Source: Altererythrobacter sp. (GTDB lineage: Bacteria > Pseudomonadota > Alphaproteobacteria > Sphingomonadales > Sphingomonadaceae). Taken from it: DNA of 64,000 nucleotides. The position numbers and the translations under genes were made by a program. Positions 19,166-29,845 of the stretch are shown piece after piece. The notes beneath the pieces were generated by a model that saw only the letters and a program-made list of their open reading frames with translations, did no database searches and was not told where the DNA came from. Numbering within the stretch: the stretch's first letter is position 1; each line of letters begins with the position of its first letter. Location: NCBI GenBank assembly GCA_031178065.1, contig JAPSJS010000004.1:39831-103830 (forward strand), read 5' to 3'.

Positions 19166-19981
19166 CTACTCCGGCCGTGCTTCGACCAGCCGGCACTCGA
19201 CGGAATAGCCATTGAACCGCCCCTCGACCGTCTGGCCGGGGCGGGCGTCGTGGACGCCGGTCACGGCGCCGCTCGAGATCCATTGGCCGGGCGTGAGAGC
19301 GATCCCGCGCTCGGCCAGGAGCTCGAACAGGAAACGCGCGGAGCCGATCGCTCCATCGGGGAAAGAGGAGGCTCGGCCGGTTCCGACTTCCTGGCCGTCG
19401 ATGAGTGTGCGGACCTCCCACTCCTCGAAGCCGCTGTTGCGCCAGTTCGGAATGGCGGACCCGATCACCAAGCCGTTGTTGTTGCCGAAGTCCGATATGA
19501 CCGCCATCGGCCCGATCTCGTTGATCGCGCCTAGCGGAGAGCTCGCGATCTCAAGGCCGACATGCACGGCATCGATGAGATCCGCCGCTTCCTCCAACGT
19601 GAAGGTCTTCTTCCCGGCCGCGGGCGCTGCGCCGATGCGCAGCAGGAACTCGGCCTCGCCCGCGGCGAACCCCCGGGCGAAGATCGGCATGTCCTGGCTA
19701 TCGTCCCGACTGAGAAAAATCGGCCCGGCGAGGCGGTCAGCCTGAAGGCGATCACTTAGCGGGGGCATGATCCGGCCGACTTTCCAGCCGATGATCGGGT
19801 GCTGCCATTCGGCAATGGCGCGATCCTGGACCGCGTACGCCGCGGCGAGCGTATCGGGAAGCGTGCCGGGATAATCGGCCAGGCCGTCCGCTGTCCGCCG
19901 CGCCGCGAGAAAGCGGCTGGCAATGGCCGCGGCATCTTCGTTCACCACCGTCACGTCAAACCCCTGAAGATCTTCATCCAT
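19166..19981 (-). CDS. 2-keto-4-pentenoate hydratase/fumarylacetoacetase-fold family protein
   Basis: YAVQDRAIAEW...IIGWKVGRIMPPLSDRL...GEAEFLLRIG...AVHVGLEIASS; operator just upstream; true start may be a downstream codon. Confidence 0.82.
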   Translation of the reverse strand: MDEDLQGFDVTVVNEDAAAIASRFLAARRTADGLADYPGTLPDTLAAAYAVQDRAIAEWQHPIIGWKVGRIMPPLSDRLQADRLAGPIFLSRDDSQDMPIFARGFAAGEAEFLLRIGAAPAAGKKTFTLEEAADLIDAVHVGLEIASSPLGAINEIGPMAVISDFGNNNGLVIGSAIPNWRNSGFEEWEVRTLIDGQEVGTGRASSFPDGAIGSARFLFELLAERGIALTPGQWISSGAVTGVHDARPGQTVEGRFNGYSVECRLVEARPE

Positions 19982-19989
19982 TTGATATT

Positions 19990-20003
19990 GGAAACCGGTG
20001 TCA
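19990..20003. promoter_or_regulatory. Operator copy b: GGAAACCGGTGTCA
   Basis: Identical 14-mer to copies a and c. Confidence 0.7.
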
Positions 20004-20077
20004 TAAGCAACAGTGCTTCACGTTTTTCGCTGTTCGGACTGCATGCGGTGCGGGATGAACCTGGGGTCGGCACACGC

Positions 20078-21589
20078 TCAGAGCGTTACGCCGCGCTTCC
20101 AGATCGCAATCTCCCGCTCGTCGTTCCGTTCGGACGCAGTTGGTTCGCCCGAAGCGAGCGCGAGAATCCGGTCGAGCAACGCGGCCGCGGCAGAGTCGAG
20201 GCCGCTTGTCAGCACCACTCCTGCATCGAAATCGATCCATCGCGGCTTACGCGCCGCCAGCTCGGAGTTCGATGCGATCTTCACCGTTGGGGCCGGAAAG
20301 CCGAGCGGCGTGCCGCGGCCGGTCGTGAACAGGATCAGGGTCGCACCCGCGGCTGCGAGCGCGGTCGAGGAGACCGCGTCGTTTCCCGGCGCTTCGAGCA
20401 GGGTCAGCCCTTGCCGCCGCACCCGCTCGCCGTAGCGGAGCACGTCGCCGACCGGCGACTGGCCGGCTTTCTGCACGGCGCCGAGCGATTTTTCCTCCAG
20501 TGTGGTGATCCCGCCGGCGAGATTACCCGGAGAGGGGTTCTCGGAAACCGGTTGCCCGCTTTCGAGGAAGTAGCGCTTGAAATCGTTCACGAGCGTGACA
20601 ACGCGATCGAACACCTCGGTATCGCGCGCGCGGGCCATCAGCAGGTGCTCGGCCCCGAAGATTTCCGGGATTTCGGTCAGGATTGCCGATCCGCCCGACC
20701 CGACCACCACGTCCGCCATACGACCGACGAGCGGGTTGGCGGTAAGGCCGCTGAACCCGTCCGAACCCCCGCACTTGAGGCCGAGGACGAGCTCGCCGAA
20801 GGGTGCCGGACGCCGCTCGGCATGCGAGGCCTCGCTGACCAGTTCGTCCACCAGCGCGAGGCCTTCCTCGACCTCGTCTTCTACCCCCTGCGCCCGGAGC
20901 GTGCGCACGCGGCCGCGCAGCGGCTCCGATATCGCGGCGACGAGATCGTCCATTTGATTCGACTCGCAGCCGAGCCCGACCAGCAGCACGCCGCCGGCGT
21001 TGGGATGGCAGGCGAGCGCGGCGAGGAGCGAGCGGGTGCTCTCGAGATCGCTGCCGAGCTGTGAGCAGCCGTGCGGATGCGGGAAGGCGTGGATGCCGTC
21101 GACTGCCTCGTCGTGGCGTGCCGAGGCGATGCCGGCGATCCGCTCTGCGGTGCGGCCGACACAGCCGACCGTGGGCAGAATCCAGATCTCGTTACGGGTG
21201 CCCACCCGGCCATCCGCCCGCCGATAGCCGAGGAACTCAGCAGCATTGGCGGTCGGCAGCGGTTCCTGCTGCGATGGATCGTATGCGTAGCCTTCCACGC
21301 CCTTAAGTCGGGTTTCGACGTTGTGTGTGTGGACGTGTGCACCAGGCGCGATGTCCGCCGTCGCACGCCCGATCGGCCAGCCGAACTTGTAAACGTCCAT
21401 GCCCGGCGCAAGCTGCGTCAGCGAGATCTTGTGACCGTGCGGCACGGCCTCTGTCGCGACGACGCTCCGCCCGCCCGCAGATAGCGCCTCCCCCGCCGCA
21501 ATCGGCCGCAGGGCCACCGCGACGTCGTCGCGTGGGTGAAGGTGCAGCAGCGGAGGCATGTCTGCGGTAGGGGCGAATGGAGCTTGCAT
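20078..21589 (-). CDS. uxaA: Altronate dehydratase
   Basis: AHVHTHNVET, FLGYRRADGRVGTRNEIWILPTVGCV, FPHPHGCSQLGSD, LKCGGSDGFSGLTANPLVG, FTTGRGTPLGFPAPTVKIASNSELA. Confidence 0.93.
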   Translation of the reverse strand: MQAPFAPTADMPPLLHLHPRDDVAVALRPIAAGEALSAGGRSVVATEAVPHGHKISLTQLAPGMDVYKFGWPIGRATADIAPGAHVHTHNVETRLKGVEGYAYDPSQQEPLPTANAAEFLGYRRADGRVGTRNEIWILPTVGCVGRTAERIAGIASARHDEAVDGIHAFPHPHGCSQLGSDLESTRSLLAALACHPNAGGVLLVGLGCESNQMDDLVAAISEPLRGRVRTLRAQGVEDEVEEGLALVDELVSEASHAERRPAPFGELVLGLKCGGSDGFSGLTANPLVGRMADVVVGSGGSAILTEIPEIFGAEHLLMARARDTEVFDRVVTLVNDFKRYFLESGQPVSENPSPGNLAGGITTLEEKSLGAVQKAGQSPVGDVLRYGERVRRQGLTLLEAPGNDAVSSTALAAAGATLILFTTGRGTPLGFPAPTVKIASNSELAARKPRWIDFDAGVVLTSGLDSAAAALLDRILALASGEPTASERNDEREIAIWKRGVTL

Positions 21590-21593
21590 ACTT

Positions 21594-21607
21594 GGAAACC
21601 GGTGTCA
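21594..21607. promoter_or_regulatory. Operator copy c: GGAAACCGGTGTCA in uxaA/LacI-type regulator divergent region
   Basis: Identical 14-mer to copies a and b. Confidence 0.7.
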
Positions 21608-21697
21608 GTGTATGCGCGCCCTCGATCCCTCGCAAGAGCCATACCTTGGCGGGCGAGAGAGGAGTGGTTATGCGGGTCGAGAAGAGAGGGAACGGCG

Positions 21698-22756
21698 TTG
21701 GCGGAACAGGATAGAGCATCGTCGACGGCGAAGCGGGCCGCCAAGCCGACGATCAACGACGTGGCGCGCCTTGCCGGCGTATCGAAGAAGACGGTGAGCC
21801 GCGTCATCAACCGCTCCACTCTTCTCAACAGCGAGACACGCGAGCGCGTGGAGCGGGTGATCGCGGAACTCGGCTACGTCCCCAATCCGCAGGCGCGGGC
21901 CCTGGCGCTCCGCCGCAACTTCCTCATCGGCCTCATTCACGACAACCCGAACGCGCAGACGGTTCTGAACGTCCAGCAGGGCATATTGGAGGCCCTGCAG
22001 GGGACCGAGTTCGAACTCGTCGTGCGACCTGTCGACCGCCGCTCGCCGCTCATGATCGAGGACGTGCGGGCCTTCCTCAGCCGCCAGCGGCTGTTCGGCG
22101 TGCTGCTGCTGCCGCCGATCTCGGAGAACGACGTGCTGGCGGAACTGTGCGAGGAGCTCGGCTGCCGCTACGTGCGTATGGGCTCGGCGCAGCTCGACGA
22201 TCCCGAGCACCTCGTCGCGTCGAACGACCGCGAGGCCGTCCGCGAGGCAACCACTTATCTGATCGACCAGGGTCACAGTCTCATCGCCCTCATTGAGGGG
22301 CCTCGCGGGTTCCGCTCGGCCGCCGAGCGCCGCGCGGGCTTCGAACAGGCGATCGAGGCGGCAGGCATCGAACTGCCGAGAAACTTCATCGCGGAGGGCA
22401 ACTACACCTTCGAATCGGGCATCGCGGCCGCTAACCGACTGCTGGATCTCGGGCCGCCGCCGACGGCCATCTTCGCTTCGAACGACGAGATGGCCGCGGG
22501 CGTTGTGCACGCTGCCAATCAGCGCGGCCTATCCGTGCCGGAGAACCTGTCGGTCATCGGCTTCGACGACACGGCCATTGCCGCGCACATCTGGCCGCCG
22601 CTCACCACGGTCCGCTGGCCGATCATTCCGATGGCCCGTTCGGCCGCATTGAAACTCGTCGGCAACGCCAGCGACCGTGCCAAGGCGGCGGCAGAACCCT
22701 CGTTCTTTCTTTCCAGTCTCGTTCGCCGGGCCTCGGTTGCACCGCCGCGGCCTTAA
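21698..22756 (+). CDS. LacI-family transcriptional regulator
   Basis: PTINDVARLAGVSKKTVSRVINRSTLLNSETRERVERVIAELGYVPNPQARAL; TTG start inferred at 21698. Confidence 0.9.
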   Translation: MAEQDRASSTAKRAAKPTINDVARLAGVSKKTVSRVINRSTLLNSETRERVERVIAELGYVPNPQARALALRRNFLIGLIHDNPNAQTVLNVQQGILEALQGTEFELVVRPVDRRSPLMIEDVRAFLSRQRLFGVLLLPPISENDVLAELCEELGCRYVRMGSAQLDDPEHLVASNDREAVREATTYLIDQGHSLIALIEGPRGFRSAAERRAGFEQAIEAAGIELPRNFIAEGNYTFESGIAAANRLLDLGPPPTAIFASNDEMAAGVVHAANQRGLSVPENLSVIGFDDTAIAAHIWPPLTTVRWPIIPMARSAALKLVGNASDRAKAAAEPSFFLSSLVRRASVAPPRP

Positions 22757-22799
22757 CTCCGTGCTTGAACGCGCGCAAAGGCACCCTTGCATCGCAGTT

Positions 22800-22813
22800 T
22801 GACACCGGTTACC
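22800..22813. promoter_or_regulatory. Operator copy d: TGACACCGGTTACC
   Basis: Same core ACACCGGT, 44 bp upstream of uxaC. Confidence 0.65.
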
Positions 22814-22856
22814 AAAGCGACAAGGCGACATCGATTGCCGCCCGAGAAGGACAGGA

Positions 22857-24290
22857 ATGACGCGGCCCCTCAATCTGGATCCCGATCGCCTGCTCCCGGC
22901 CGAACCGGGTGTGCGCTCCGTCGCGCGGGCGCTCTATGAAGAGGTGCGTGCGCTGCCCATCGTCAGCCCGCACGGCCATACCGATCCCGTCTGGTTCGCG
23001 GCCGATGCCGCGTGGACGAATCCGACCGAACTCCTGCTTGCGCCGGACCACTACCTGTACCGGATGCTCTACAGCCAGGGCGTGTCGCTGGAGGCGCTCG
23101 GCGTTTCGAGCAAGACCGGCCCTTCCGCAGCCGATCCGCGTGCGGCGTGGCGGCTCTTCGCCTCTCACTATCACCTCTTCCGCGGCACGCCGTCGCGGCT
23201 GTGGCTGGATCACGTGTTCGCAGACGTGTTCGGCATCGACGTGCGCCTGGAGGCCGCCACGGCGGACCAGTATTACGACCGGATCACGGAGGCGCTTGCA
23301 ACGCCGGCGTTCCGGCCGCGCGCGCTTTTCGACCGCTTCGGCATCGAGTGGCTCGCTACGACAGAGGGGCCGCAGGACGATCTCGATCATCACGCCGCGA
23401 TCCGTGCCTCGGGCTGGGGCGGACAGGTGATAACCACCTATCGCCCCGACGCGGTGATCGATCCCGAGCACGAGGATTTCGGGAGCGCATTCGCTCGCTT
23501 CGGAGAGTTGACAGGTGAGGACGTCCATAGCTGGACCGGCTATCTCGCCGCGCATCGCAAACGGCGGGCGGATTTCCGCGCGGCCGGCGCGACCGCGACC
23601 GACCACGGCCATCCGACCGCGCTGACCGCCGACTTGCAGGAGGCGGACAAGGAAGCGCTGTTCGCTCGCGTCGTGGCTGGCACATGGAGCGCGGAGGATG
23701 CCGAGCTGTTCCGCGCACAAATGCTGACCGAGATGGCGGCGATGAGCGTCGAGGACGGCATGGTCATGCAGATCCATCCCGGCGCCTTCCGCAACCACAA
23801 CCGCTGGCTCCACCAGGCGTACGGCCGCGACAAGGGCGCCGACATTCCTGCTCGCACCGACTATGTCCGCGCGCTCAAGCCGCTGCTCGACCGGTTCGGC
23901 GATGAGCCCGGCCTGTCGGTCATCCTCTTCACGCTGGACGAGAGCAGTTATGCGCGTGAGCTTGCCCCGCTGGCCGGCCACTATCCCTGCCTCAAGCTGG
24001 GACCGGCCTGGTGGTTTCACGACAGCCCGGAGGGCATGCGCCGATTCCGGGAGATGACGACCGAGACCGCCGGCTTCTACAACACGGTCGGCTTCAACGA
24101 CGACACCCGCGCCTTCCTGTCGATCCCCGCGCGTCACGATGTCGCCCGCCGCGTCGACTGCGCCTTCCTCGCCCGCCTCGTCGCCGAACACCGGATCGAG
24201 GACTGGGAAGCGGCGGAACTCGCCCACGAACTTAGTTATGGTCTTGCCAAGCGCGCCTACCGGCTCGACGAGCCGCGCGCGCAAGCCTGA
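22857..24290 (+). CDS. uxaC: Glucuronate/galacturonate isomerase
   Basis: [16 protein letters not shown]...[63 protein letters not shown]. Confidence 0.94.
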   Translation: MTRPLNLDPDRLLPAEPGVRSVARALYEEVRALPIVSPHGHTDPVWFAADAAWTNPTELLLAPDHYLYRMLYSQGVSLEALGVSSKTGPSAADPRAAWRLFASHYHLFRGTPSRLWLDHVFADVFGIDVRLEAATADQYYDRITEALATPAFRPRALFDRFGIEWLATTEGPQDDLDHHAAIRASGWGGQVITTYRPDAVIDPEHEDFGSAFARFGELTGEDVHSWTGYLAAHRKRRADFRAAGATATDHGHPTALTADLQEADKEALFARVVAGTWSAEDAELFRAQMLTEMAAMSVEDGMVMQIHPGAFRNHNRWLHQAYGRDKGADIPARTDYVRALKPLLDRFGDEPGLSVILFTLDESSYARELAPLAGHYPCLKLGPAWWFHDSPEGMRRFREMTTETAGFYNTVGFNDDTRAFLSIPARHDVARRVDCAFLARLVAEHRIEDWEAAELAHELSYGLAKRAYRLDEPRAQA

Positions 24291-24303
24291 ACAGGAGAAG
24301 GAT

Positions 24304-25146
24304 ATGTTTGAACGAACTTACTACGCCACCCATCCCGACATGATGGAGTGCGTTTCCAATGACGAGTTGCGCGAGCGCTACCTGATCCAGAACCTGTTCA
24401 CGGAGGGCGAGTGCGTCCTCAACTACACGCATGCCGACCGCTTCGTGATCGGCGGCGTGCTGGTGGGTTCGAGCGCGGTGAAGCTGCCCAACCAAACGGA
24501 GCCGCCGTCCGCCGCCGGGCACCCGTTCCTGGAGCGGCGCGAGCTCGCCGTCGTCAACGTCGGCAAAGTCGAAGGCACGGTGACCGTGGACGGCGAGAGC
24601 TTCACCCTCGGCAACAAGGATTGCCTCTACGTCACCATGGGCGCGAAGGACGTGACGTTCTCCAGCCAGGGCGCGAAGTTCTACCTCGCCTCCTGCCCCG
24701 CGCACAAGGCGTTCCAGACCCGCAAGCTCTCGATCGCCGAGGCCAATGCGCTGGACCGCGGGAGCCTCGAGGAATCGAACGAGCGCACCATCTATCAGCT
24801 CGTTATTCCGGGCGTGTGCGAGAGCGCGCAGCTCGTGATGGGCCTGACGGTGCTGAAGCCCGGCAGCGTCTGGAACACCATGCCGCCGCACATCCACGAG
24901 CGGCGTTCGGAGATCTATTTCTACTTCGAACTCGACGACGTCGAGACCGACCGCGTCATGCACTTCATGGGCGAGGGCGAGGCGACCCGGCACATCGTGA
25001 TGCAGAACGACGAGGCGGTGATCTCGCCGCCCTGGTCCATCCACATGGGCGCAGGCACGAAGGCCTACGCCTTCATCTGGGCCATGGCCGGTGAGAACCA
25101 GGACTACACCGACATGAACGTCCTCGACATCTGCCAGCTCCAGTGA
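24304..25146 (+). CDS. kduI: 5-dehydro-4-deoxy-D-glucuronate isomerase
   Basis: [12 protein letters not shown]...[11 protein letters not shown]...[11 protein letters not shown]...[30 protein letters not shown]...[32 protein letters not shown]. Confidence 0.95.
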   Translation: MFERTYYATHPDMMECVSNDELRERYLIQNLFTEGECVLNYTHADRFVIGGVLVGSSAVKLPNQTEPPSAAGHPFLERRELAVVNVGKVEGTVTVDGESFTLGNKDCLYVTMGAKDVTFSSQGAKFYLASCPAHKAFQTRKLSIAEANALDRGSLEESNERTIYQLVIPGVCESAQLVMGLTVLKPGSVWNTMPPHIHERRSEIYFYFELDDVETDRVMHFMGEGEATRHIVMQNDEAVISPPWSIHMGAGTKAYAFIWAMAGENQDYTDMNVLDICQLQ

Positions 25147-25898
25147 CCGCCATGTTCGACCTCAGCGGAAAAGCCGCAATCGTGACCGGCGCCAACACCG
25201 GCATCGGCCAGGGAATCGCTGTCGCCTTGGCCGAGGCCGGTGCCGACGTGGCGCTGGTCGGTCGCTCCAGCGCCGAGGAGACGGCAGAGAAGGTCCGCGC
25301 GCTCGGGCGCAAGGCGGCCCTGATCCGCGCCGATCTTTCCACCATCGAACCGGTTCAGGAAGTGGTGGACCGCACGCTGGCCGAACTCGGCGGGCTCGAC
25401 ATCCTCGTCAACAACGCCGGCATTATCCGGCGTGCGGACGCGGTCGACTTCACGGAAGAGGACTGGGACGCGGTCGTCGATACCAACCTCAAGTCGGTGT
25501 TCTTCCTCTGTCAGGCTGCCGGTCGGCACATGATCGGTCAGGGCGGGGGCAAGATCATCAACATCGCATCGATGCTGAGCTTCCAGGGCGGCATTCGCGT
25601 GCCGAGCTACACCGCTTCGAAGAGCGGCGTCGCGGGACTCACGAAGCTGCTCGCCAACGAGTGGGCGGGCAAGGGGGTCAACGTGAACGCCATCGCGCCT
25701 GGCTATATCGCGACCAACAACACCGCGGCCCTGCAGGCGGACGAGGGCCGCAACCGGCAGATCCTCGAGCGTATCCCTTCGGGGCGCTGGGGCGATCCGT
25801 CCGATCTCGGCGGCGCGGCGGTGTTCCTCGCCTCCTCCGCGGCCGACTACGTGCAGGGGCACGTGCTCGCCGTCGACGGCGGCTGGCTGGCGCGCTGA
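25143..25898 (+). CDS. kduD: 2-deoxy-D-gluconate 3-dehydrogenase / KduD-type SDR
   Basis: [33 protein letters not shown]...[22 protein letters not shown]; downstream of kduI; alternative ATG at 25152. Confidence 0.92.
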   Translation: MTAMFDLSGKAAIVTGANTGIGQGIAVALAEAGADVALVGRSSAEETAEKVRALGRKAALIRADLSTIEPVQEVVDRTLAELGGLDILVNNAGIIRRADAVDFTEEDWDAVVDTNLKSVFFLCQAAGRHMIGQGGGKIINIASMLSFQGGIRVPSYTASKSGVAGLTKLLANEWAGKGVNVNAIAPGYIATNNTAALQADEGRNRQILERIPSGRWGDPSDLGGAAVFLASSAADYVQGHVLAVDGGWLAR

Positions 25899-25903
25899 CC
25901 GCG

Positions 25904-26911
25904 ATGGGCCGCTTCGTCGCCTTCGGCGAGATCATGCTGCGCCTCTCGCCACCGGGGCGGGAGCTGCTGCTCCAGACGCCGAAGTTCGACGTCTGGACGG
26001 CAGGCGCGGAAGCCAACGTGGCGACCGCGCTCGCCTGCCTCGGCCACGACAGCGCGATGGTGAGCGCGGTGCCGCCGACCCCGCTCGGCGACGCACCGGT
26101 CCGCGCGCTTCGCGGCCTGGGTGTCGACACCCGCGGCATTCAGCGCCGCGAAGGGCGCATGGGCCTCTACTTCGTGACGACCGGCGCCGGTCTGCGCGCG
26201 ACGGACGTCATCTACGACCGCGCCGGCTCCGCCTTCGCCGAGACTCCGCCGGATGCCTGGGACTGGGACCGGCTGCTCGCGGGCGCGGACCGCCTGCACC
26301 TGTCGGGCATCACCCCGGCTCTGGGACACAAAGGCACCGAAGCGGCCCTGAGCGCGGCCGAGGCTGCCCAGACGCGGGGCGTACCGGTCTCGTTCGACGG
26401 CAACTATCGCGCCCGGCTGTGGGAGGCATGGGACAGCGACCCCAAGGCCACGCTGACCCAGCTGATCTCGAAGGCCGACATCCTGTTCGGCAATCACCGC
26501 GACATTTCGCTCCTGTTGGGCGAGAAGTTCGACGGCGACGGCCCCGACAGGCGGCGCGAGGCGGCAGAAGCAGCCTTCGAGGCCCTCCCGCAGCTCCAGC
26601 TCATCGCATCGACCGCGCGGCATCTCGACAATGTCGATCACCATCGCCTTTCGGCGCGCATCGACGCGCGGGACGGCGCGGCGCAGACGGACGAGGTGAG
26701 CGTGGCCGGGATCGTCGACCGGATCGGGGCGGGCGATTCCTTCACGGCCGGCGTGCTCCATGCCCTGCGCACGGGGCAGGACATCGACGGCGCCGCCCGC
26801 ACGGGCCTCGCGCTCACCTGCCTGAAGCACAGCCTTCCGGGCGACGCGAGCGTGTTCGGCCAGAAGGATATCGATGCGTTCCTGGCGGGAGGGTTCGACG
26901 TCCGCCGATAA
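25904..26911 (+). CDS. kdgK: 2-dehydro-3-deoxygluconokinase (PfkB family)
   Basis: VAFGEIMLRLSPPG...GAEANVATALACLGH...SFDGNYRARLW...DRIGAGDSFTAGVLHAL; ATG at 25904. Confidence 0.9.
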   Translation: MGRFVAFGEIMLRLSPPGRELLLQTPKFDVWTAGAEANVATALACLGHDSAMVSAVPPTPLGDAPVRALRGLGVDTRGIQRREGRMGLYFVTTGAGLRATDVIYDRAGSAFAETPPDAWDWDRLLAGADRLHLSGITPALGHKGTEAALSAAEAAQTRGVPVSFDGNYRARLWEAWDSDPKATLTQLISKADILFGNHRDISLLLGEKFDGDGPDRRREAAEAAFEALPQLQLIASTARHLDNVDHHRLSARIDARDGAAQTDEVSVAGIVDRIGAGDSFTAGVLHALRTGQDIDGAARTGLALTCLKHSLPGDASVFGQKDIDAFLAGGFDVRR

Positions 26912-26963
26912 CGCTGGGCCGACAATCGGGAGCCGCAAAAGCGGCCCTTCGGGAGGGAAATGG

Positions 26964-28391
26964 ATGCACCAGAAGGTGGCAGAAAAGAGCGGCTCCATCA
27001 CCTTCGCGGTGTTGACCGCGACATTGGGCGGGCTCCTGTTCGGTTACGACACGGCGGTCATTTCCGGCGCGATCGAGGCGATCGACGTCAACTTCATCGA
27101 CCCGCGCGGCCTTGCGCCCAATGCCCGCGACAGCCTGGCCGGCTTCACCGTCGCGAGCGCGCTGATCGGCACGATCATTGGTGCCGCGGTCGCCGGCATC
27201 TTCGCGACGCGGTTCGGCCGCCGCCGGTCGCTGATCCTCGCCGCCGTATTGTTCTTCCTCTCGGCCCTGGGATCGGCATGGCCGGAGATCGGCTTCGGCG
27301 CGCCCGGATCGATGGGGCCGGACGCGCTGACGCTGTTCAACATGTACCGCATCCTGGGCGGAATCGGAGTCGGTCTCGCCTCGATGATCTCGCCCATGTA
27401 CATCGCGGAGATCGCCCCGCCCGAACGGCGCGGGCATCTCGTCACCTGGCAGCAGCTCGCCATCATCGGCGGCATGCTGGTCGTCTATTTCGTCAACTGG
27501 GCCATTGCCCGGCAGGGCGACGAGCAATGGGTGCTGACGACCGGCTGGCGGCTGATGTTCGCGTCGGAGTGCATTCCGGCCGTGCTGTTCTTCGGCATGC
27601 TCTTCTTCATTCCCGAAAGCCCGCGCTGGCTGGTCCAGAAGGGGGACGAGGAAGGCGCGGTGACGGTGCTCCATTCGCTCGGGCTCCGCCGCCCCGGCCT
27701 GCTCGACGAGATCCGCCAGTCGCTGGTGGTCCCGCGCCGGCCGCTGTTCTCCTACGGCGCGGCGCTGATCGCGGTTGGCCTGCTGCTGTCGATGTTTCAG
27801 CAGTTCGTGGGGATCAACGTGGTGCTCTACTACGCCCCTTTCATCTTCAAGAGCATGGGCGCGTCGACCGATACAGCCCTGTTGCAAACGGTCGCCGTCG
27901 GCGCGGTCAATCTCGGCTTCACCGTGATCGCCATGCTCACCGTCGACCGCTGGGGGCGCAAGCCGCTGATGATCACCGGCGCGGTTGTCATGGCGCTTTC
28001 GATGGGGACGCTCGGGACGCTGTTCTACGTCGACAGTCTCGGCCTGGGCGCGCTTCTCGCGATGCTGGTCTATATCGCCGGCTTTGCGCTGAGTTGGGGG
28101 CCGGTGGTCTGGGTCCTGCTGGCCGAGATCTTCCCCAACCCGGTGAAGGGGCAGGCGATGGCGCTTGCCGTCACCGCGCAGTGGATTTCCAACTTCCTCG
28201 TCTCGTGGTCGTTCAAGGTCCTCGATGGCGATCCGACGCTGGTGGCGATGTTCAACCACGGCTTCGCCTACTGGCTTTACGGCACGATGTCGGTGCTCGC
28301 GGCGCTCTTCGTCTGGAAGATGCTGCCCGAGACCAAGGGGCGGACGCTCGAGGAGATGGGCGTGCTGTGGAAGGCGGAAGAGCGCCACTGA
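26964..28391 (+). CDS. MFS sugar porter (XylE-like)
   Basis: LTATLGGLLFGYDTAVISGAIEAI...RILGGIGVGLASMISPMYIAEIAPPERRGHLV...PESPRWLVQKG...QQFVGINVVLYYAPFIF...PETKGRTLEEM. Confidence 0.93.
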   Translation: MHQKVAEKSGSITFAVLTATLGGLLFGYDTAVISGAIEAIDVNFIDPRGLAPNARDSLAGFTVASALIGTIIGAAVAGIFATRFGRRRSLILAAVLFFLSALGSAWPEIGFGAPGSMGPDALTLFNMYRILGGIGVGLASMISPMYIAEIAPPERRGHLVTWQQLAIIGGMLVVYFVNWAIARQGDEQWVLTTGWRLMFASECIPAVLFFGMLFFIPESPRWLVQKGDEEGAVTVLHSLGLRRPGLLDEIRQSLVVPRRPLFSYGAALIAVGLLLSMFQQFVGINVVLYYAPFIFKSMGASTDTALLQTVAVGAVNLGFTVIAMLTVDRWGRKPLMITGAVVMALSMGTLGTLFYVDSLGLGALLAMLVYIAGFALSWGPVVWVLLAEIFPNPVKGQAMALAVTAQWISNFLVSWSFKVLDGDPTLVAMFNHGFAYWLYGTMSVLAALFVWKMLPETKGRTLEEMGVLWKAEERH

Positions 28392-29845
28392 TGTACCTCG
28401 GGATCGACATTGGCACTTCGGCCGTGAAGGCCGTTCTCCTCGATGGAGAGGGGCGGCTGCGCGGCGAAGGATCGGCGCCCTTGCAGGTCTCCCGGCCCGG
28501 ACCGCTGATGTCCGAGCAGGACCCGGACGACTGGTGGCGGGCGGCCGAGGCCGCGGTCCTGTCGTTGCCGGCCGCGGACCGGCGCGCCGTCCGCGCGGTT
28601 GGTCTGGCGGGCCAGATGCACGGCGCCACTTTGCTCGATGACGCAGACCGGCCGCTCCGCCCCGCCATCCTGTGGAACGATGGCCGCTCGGGCGCCGAAT
28701 GCGGCTTGCTTGAAGAGAGGGAGCCCCGGACGCGCCGCATCACGGGCAATGCCGCGATGGCCGGGTTCACGGCGCCGAAGCTCCTCTGGGTGCGCGAACA
28801 CCAGCCAGACCTGTTCGCACGAACCCGCACCGTGCTGCTGCCCAAGGACTACGTCCGCCTGCAGATGACGGGCGAGAAGGCCACCGACGTGTCGGATGCC
28901 AGCGGAACGCTGTGGCTCGATGTCGAGGCGCGGACATGGTCGCCGGCGATGCTCGCCGCCACTGGTGTTGGCGTGGACGCGATGCCCCGCCTGCACGAAG
29001 GGCCGGAGGCGACCGGAACGCTGCGGCAAGCCGTCGCCGCCCGCTGGGGGATGGACGAAGTGCCTGTCGCGGCGGGTGGGGGCGACAATGCCGCCGCCGC
29101 GGTCGGACTCGGCGTCGTCGATCCCGGCGACTGCTTCCTCTCGCTCGGCACCTCGGGCGTGTGCTTCGTCGCGACCGACCGGCTACGCGCTGCGCCCGAC
29201 AATGGCCTGCACGCCTTCTGCCATGCCCTGCCCGGGCGCTGGCACCAGATGTCGGTCATGCTGAGCGCCGCCGCATGCCTGGATTGGGCGGCGGCGCTGC
29301 TCGGTCTGGACGACGTGCCGGCACTCCTCGCGGCCGCGGAACAGGCGCGCGCGGATCGCTCGCTGCCGATCTTCCTGCCCTATCTCAGCGGTGAACGGAC
29401 ACCGCACGCAGATCCGCACGCGCAAGGCGTCTTCTTCGGCATGACCGCAACCACCGGCGCTCCGGAGCTTGCTCTTTCCGTGCTCGAAGGCGTCGCCATG
29501 GGCCTGCGCGACGGGCTGGATACGATCGTCGCTGCCGGTTCGTCGCCGGAGACGATCACCATGGCGGGCGGCGGATCGCGTTCCTCGTTCTGGGGCGCAA
29601 TCATTGCCGCGGCGCTCGATCGGCCGCTCGTGTTCAGGGAAGCGGGCGCGGTCGGGCCGGCCTTCGGCGCCGCGCGCCTCGCCCGGCTCTGCGTGGAAGG
29701 GCACGCGGACGCCGTGATCCCGCCTCCCGCCGTCACCGGCGTAGAAGAGCCCGACGCGGGCCGCGCCGCTCATTTCGCCGAACGCCAGCAGCGCTTCCGC
29801 GCGCTCTACCTCGCCCTCCAACCCCACTTTCGAGGCCCCCTATGA
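28391..29845 (+). CDS. xylB: Xylulokinase
   Basis: [18 protein letters not shown]...SEQDPDDWW...[13 protein letters not shown]...[11 protein letters not shown]...[10 protein letters not shown]...[14 protein letters not shown]. Confidence 0.93.
   Translation: MYLGIDIGTSAVKAVLLDGEGRLRGEGSAPLQVSRPGPLMSEQDPDDWWRAAEAAVLSLPAADRRAVRAVGLAGQMHGATLLDDADRPLRPAILWNDGRSGAECGLLEEREPRTRRITGNAAMAGFTAPKLLWVREHQPDLFARTRTVLLPKDYVRLQMTGEKATDVSDASGTLWLDVEARTWSPAMLAATGVGVDAMPRLHEGPEATGTLRQAVAARWGMDEVPVAAGGGDNAAAAVGLGVVDPGDCFLSLGTSGVCFVATDRLRAAPDNGLHAFCHALPGRWHQMSVMLSAAACLDWAAALLGLDDVPALLAAAEQARADRSLPIFLPYLSGERTPHADPHAQGVFFGMTATTGAPELALSVLEGVAMGLRDGLDTIVAAGSSPETITMAGGGSRSSFWGAIIAAALDRPLVFREAGAVGPAFGAARLARLCVEGHADAVIPPPAVTGVEEPDAGRAAHFAERQQRFRALYLALQPHFRGPL

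Noticed and set aside
22809-24284. 491-aa reverse-strand ORF
   Set aside because: Antisense shadow of uxaC; no recognisable domain.
26960-27900. N-terminal part of 961-aa ORF 26960..29845
   Set aside because: Out-of-frame reading of the MFS gene fused by chance to xylB; the true xylB starts at 28391.
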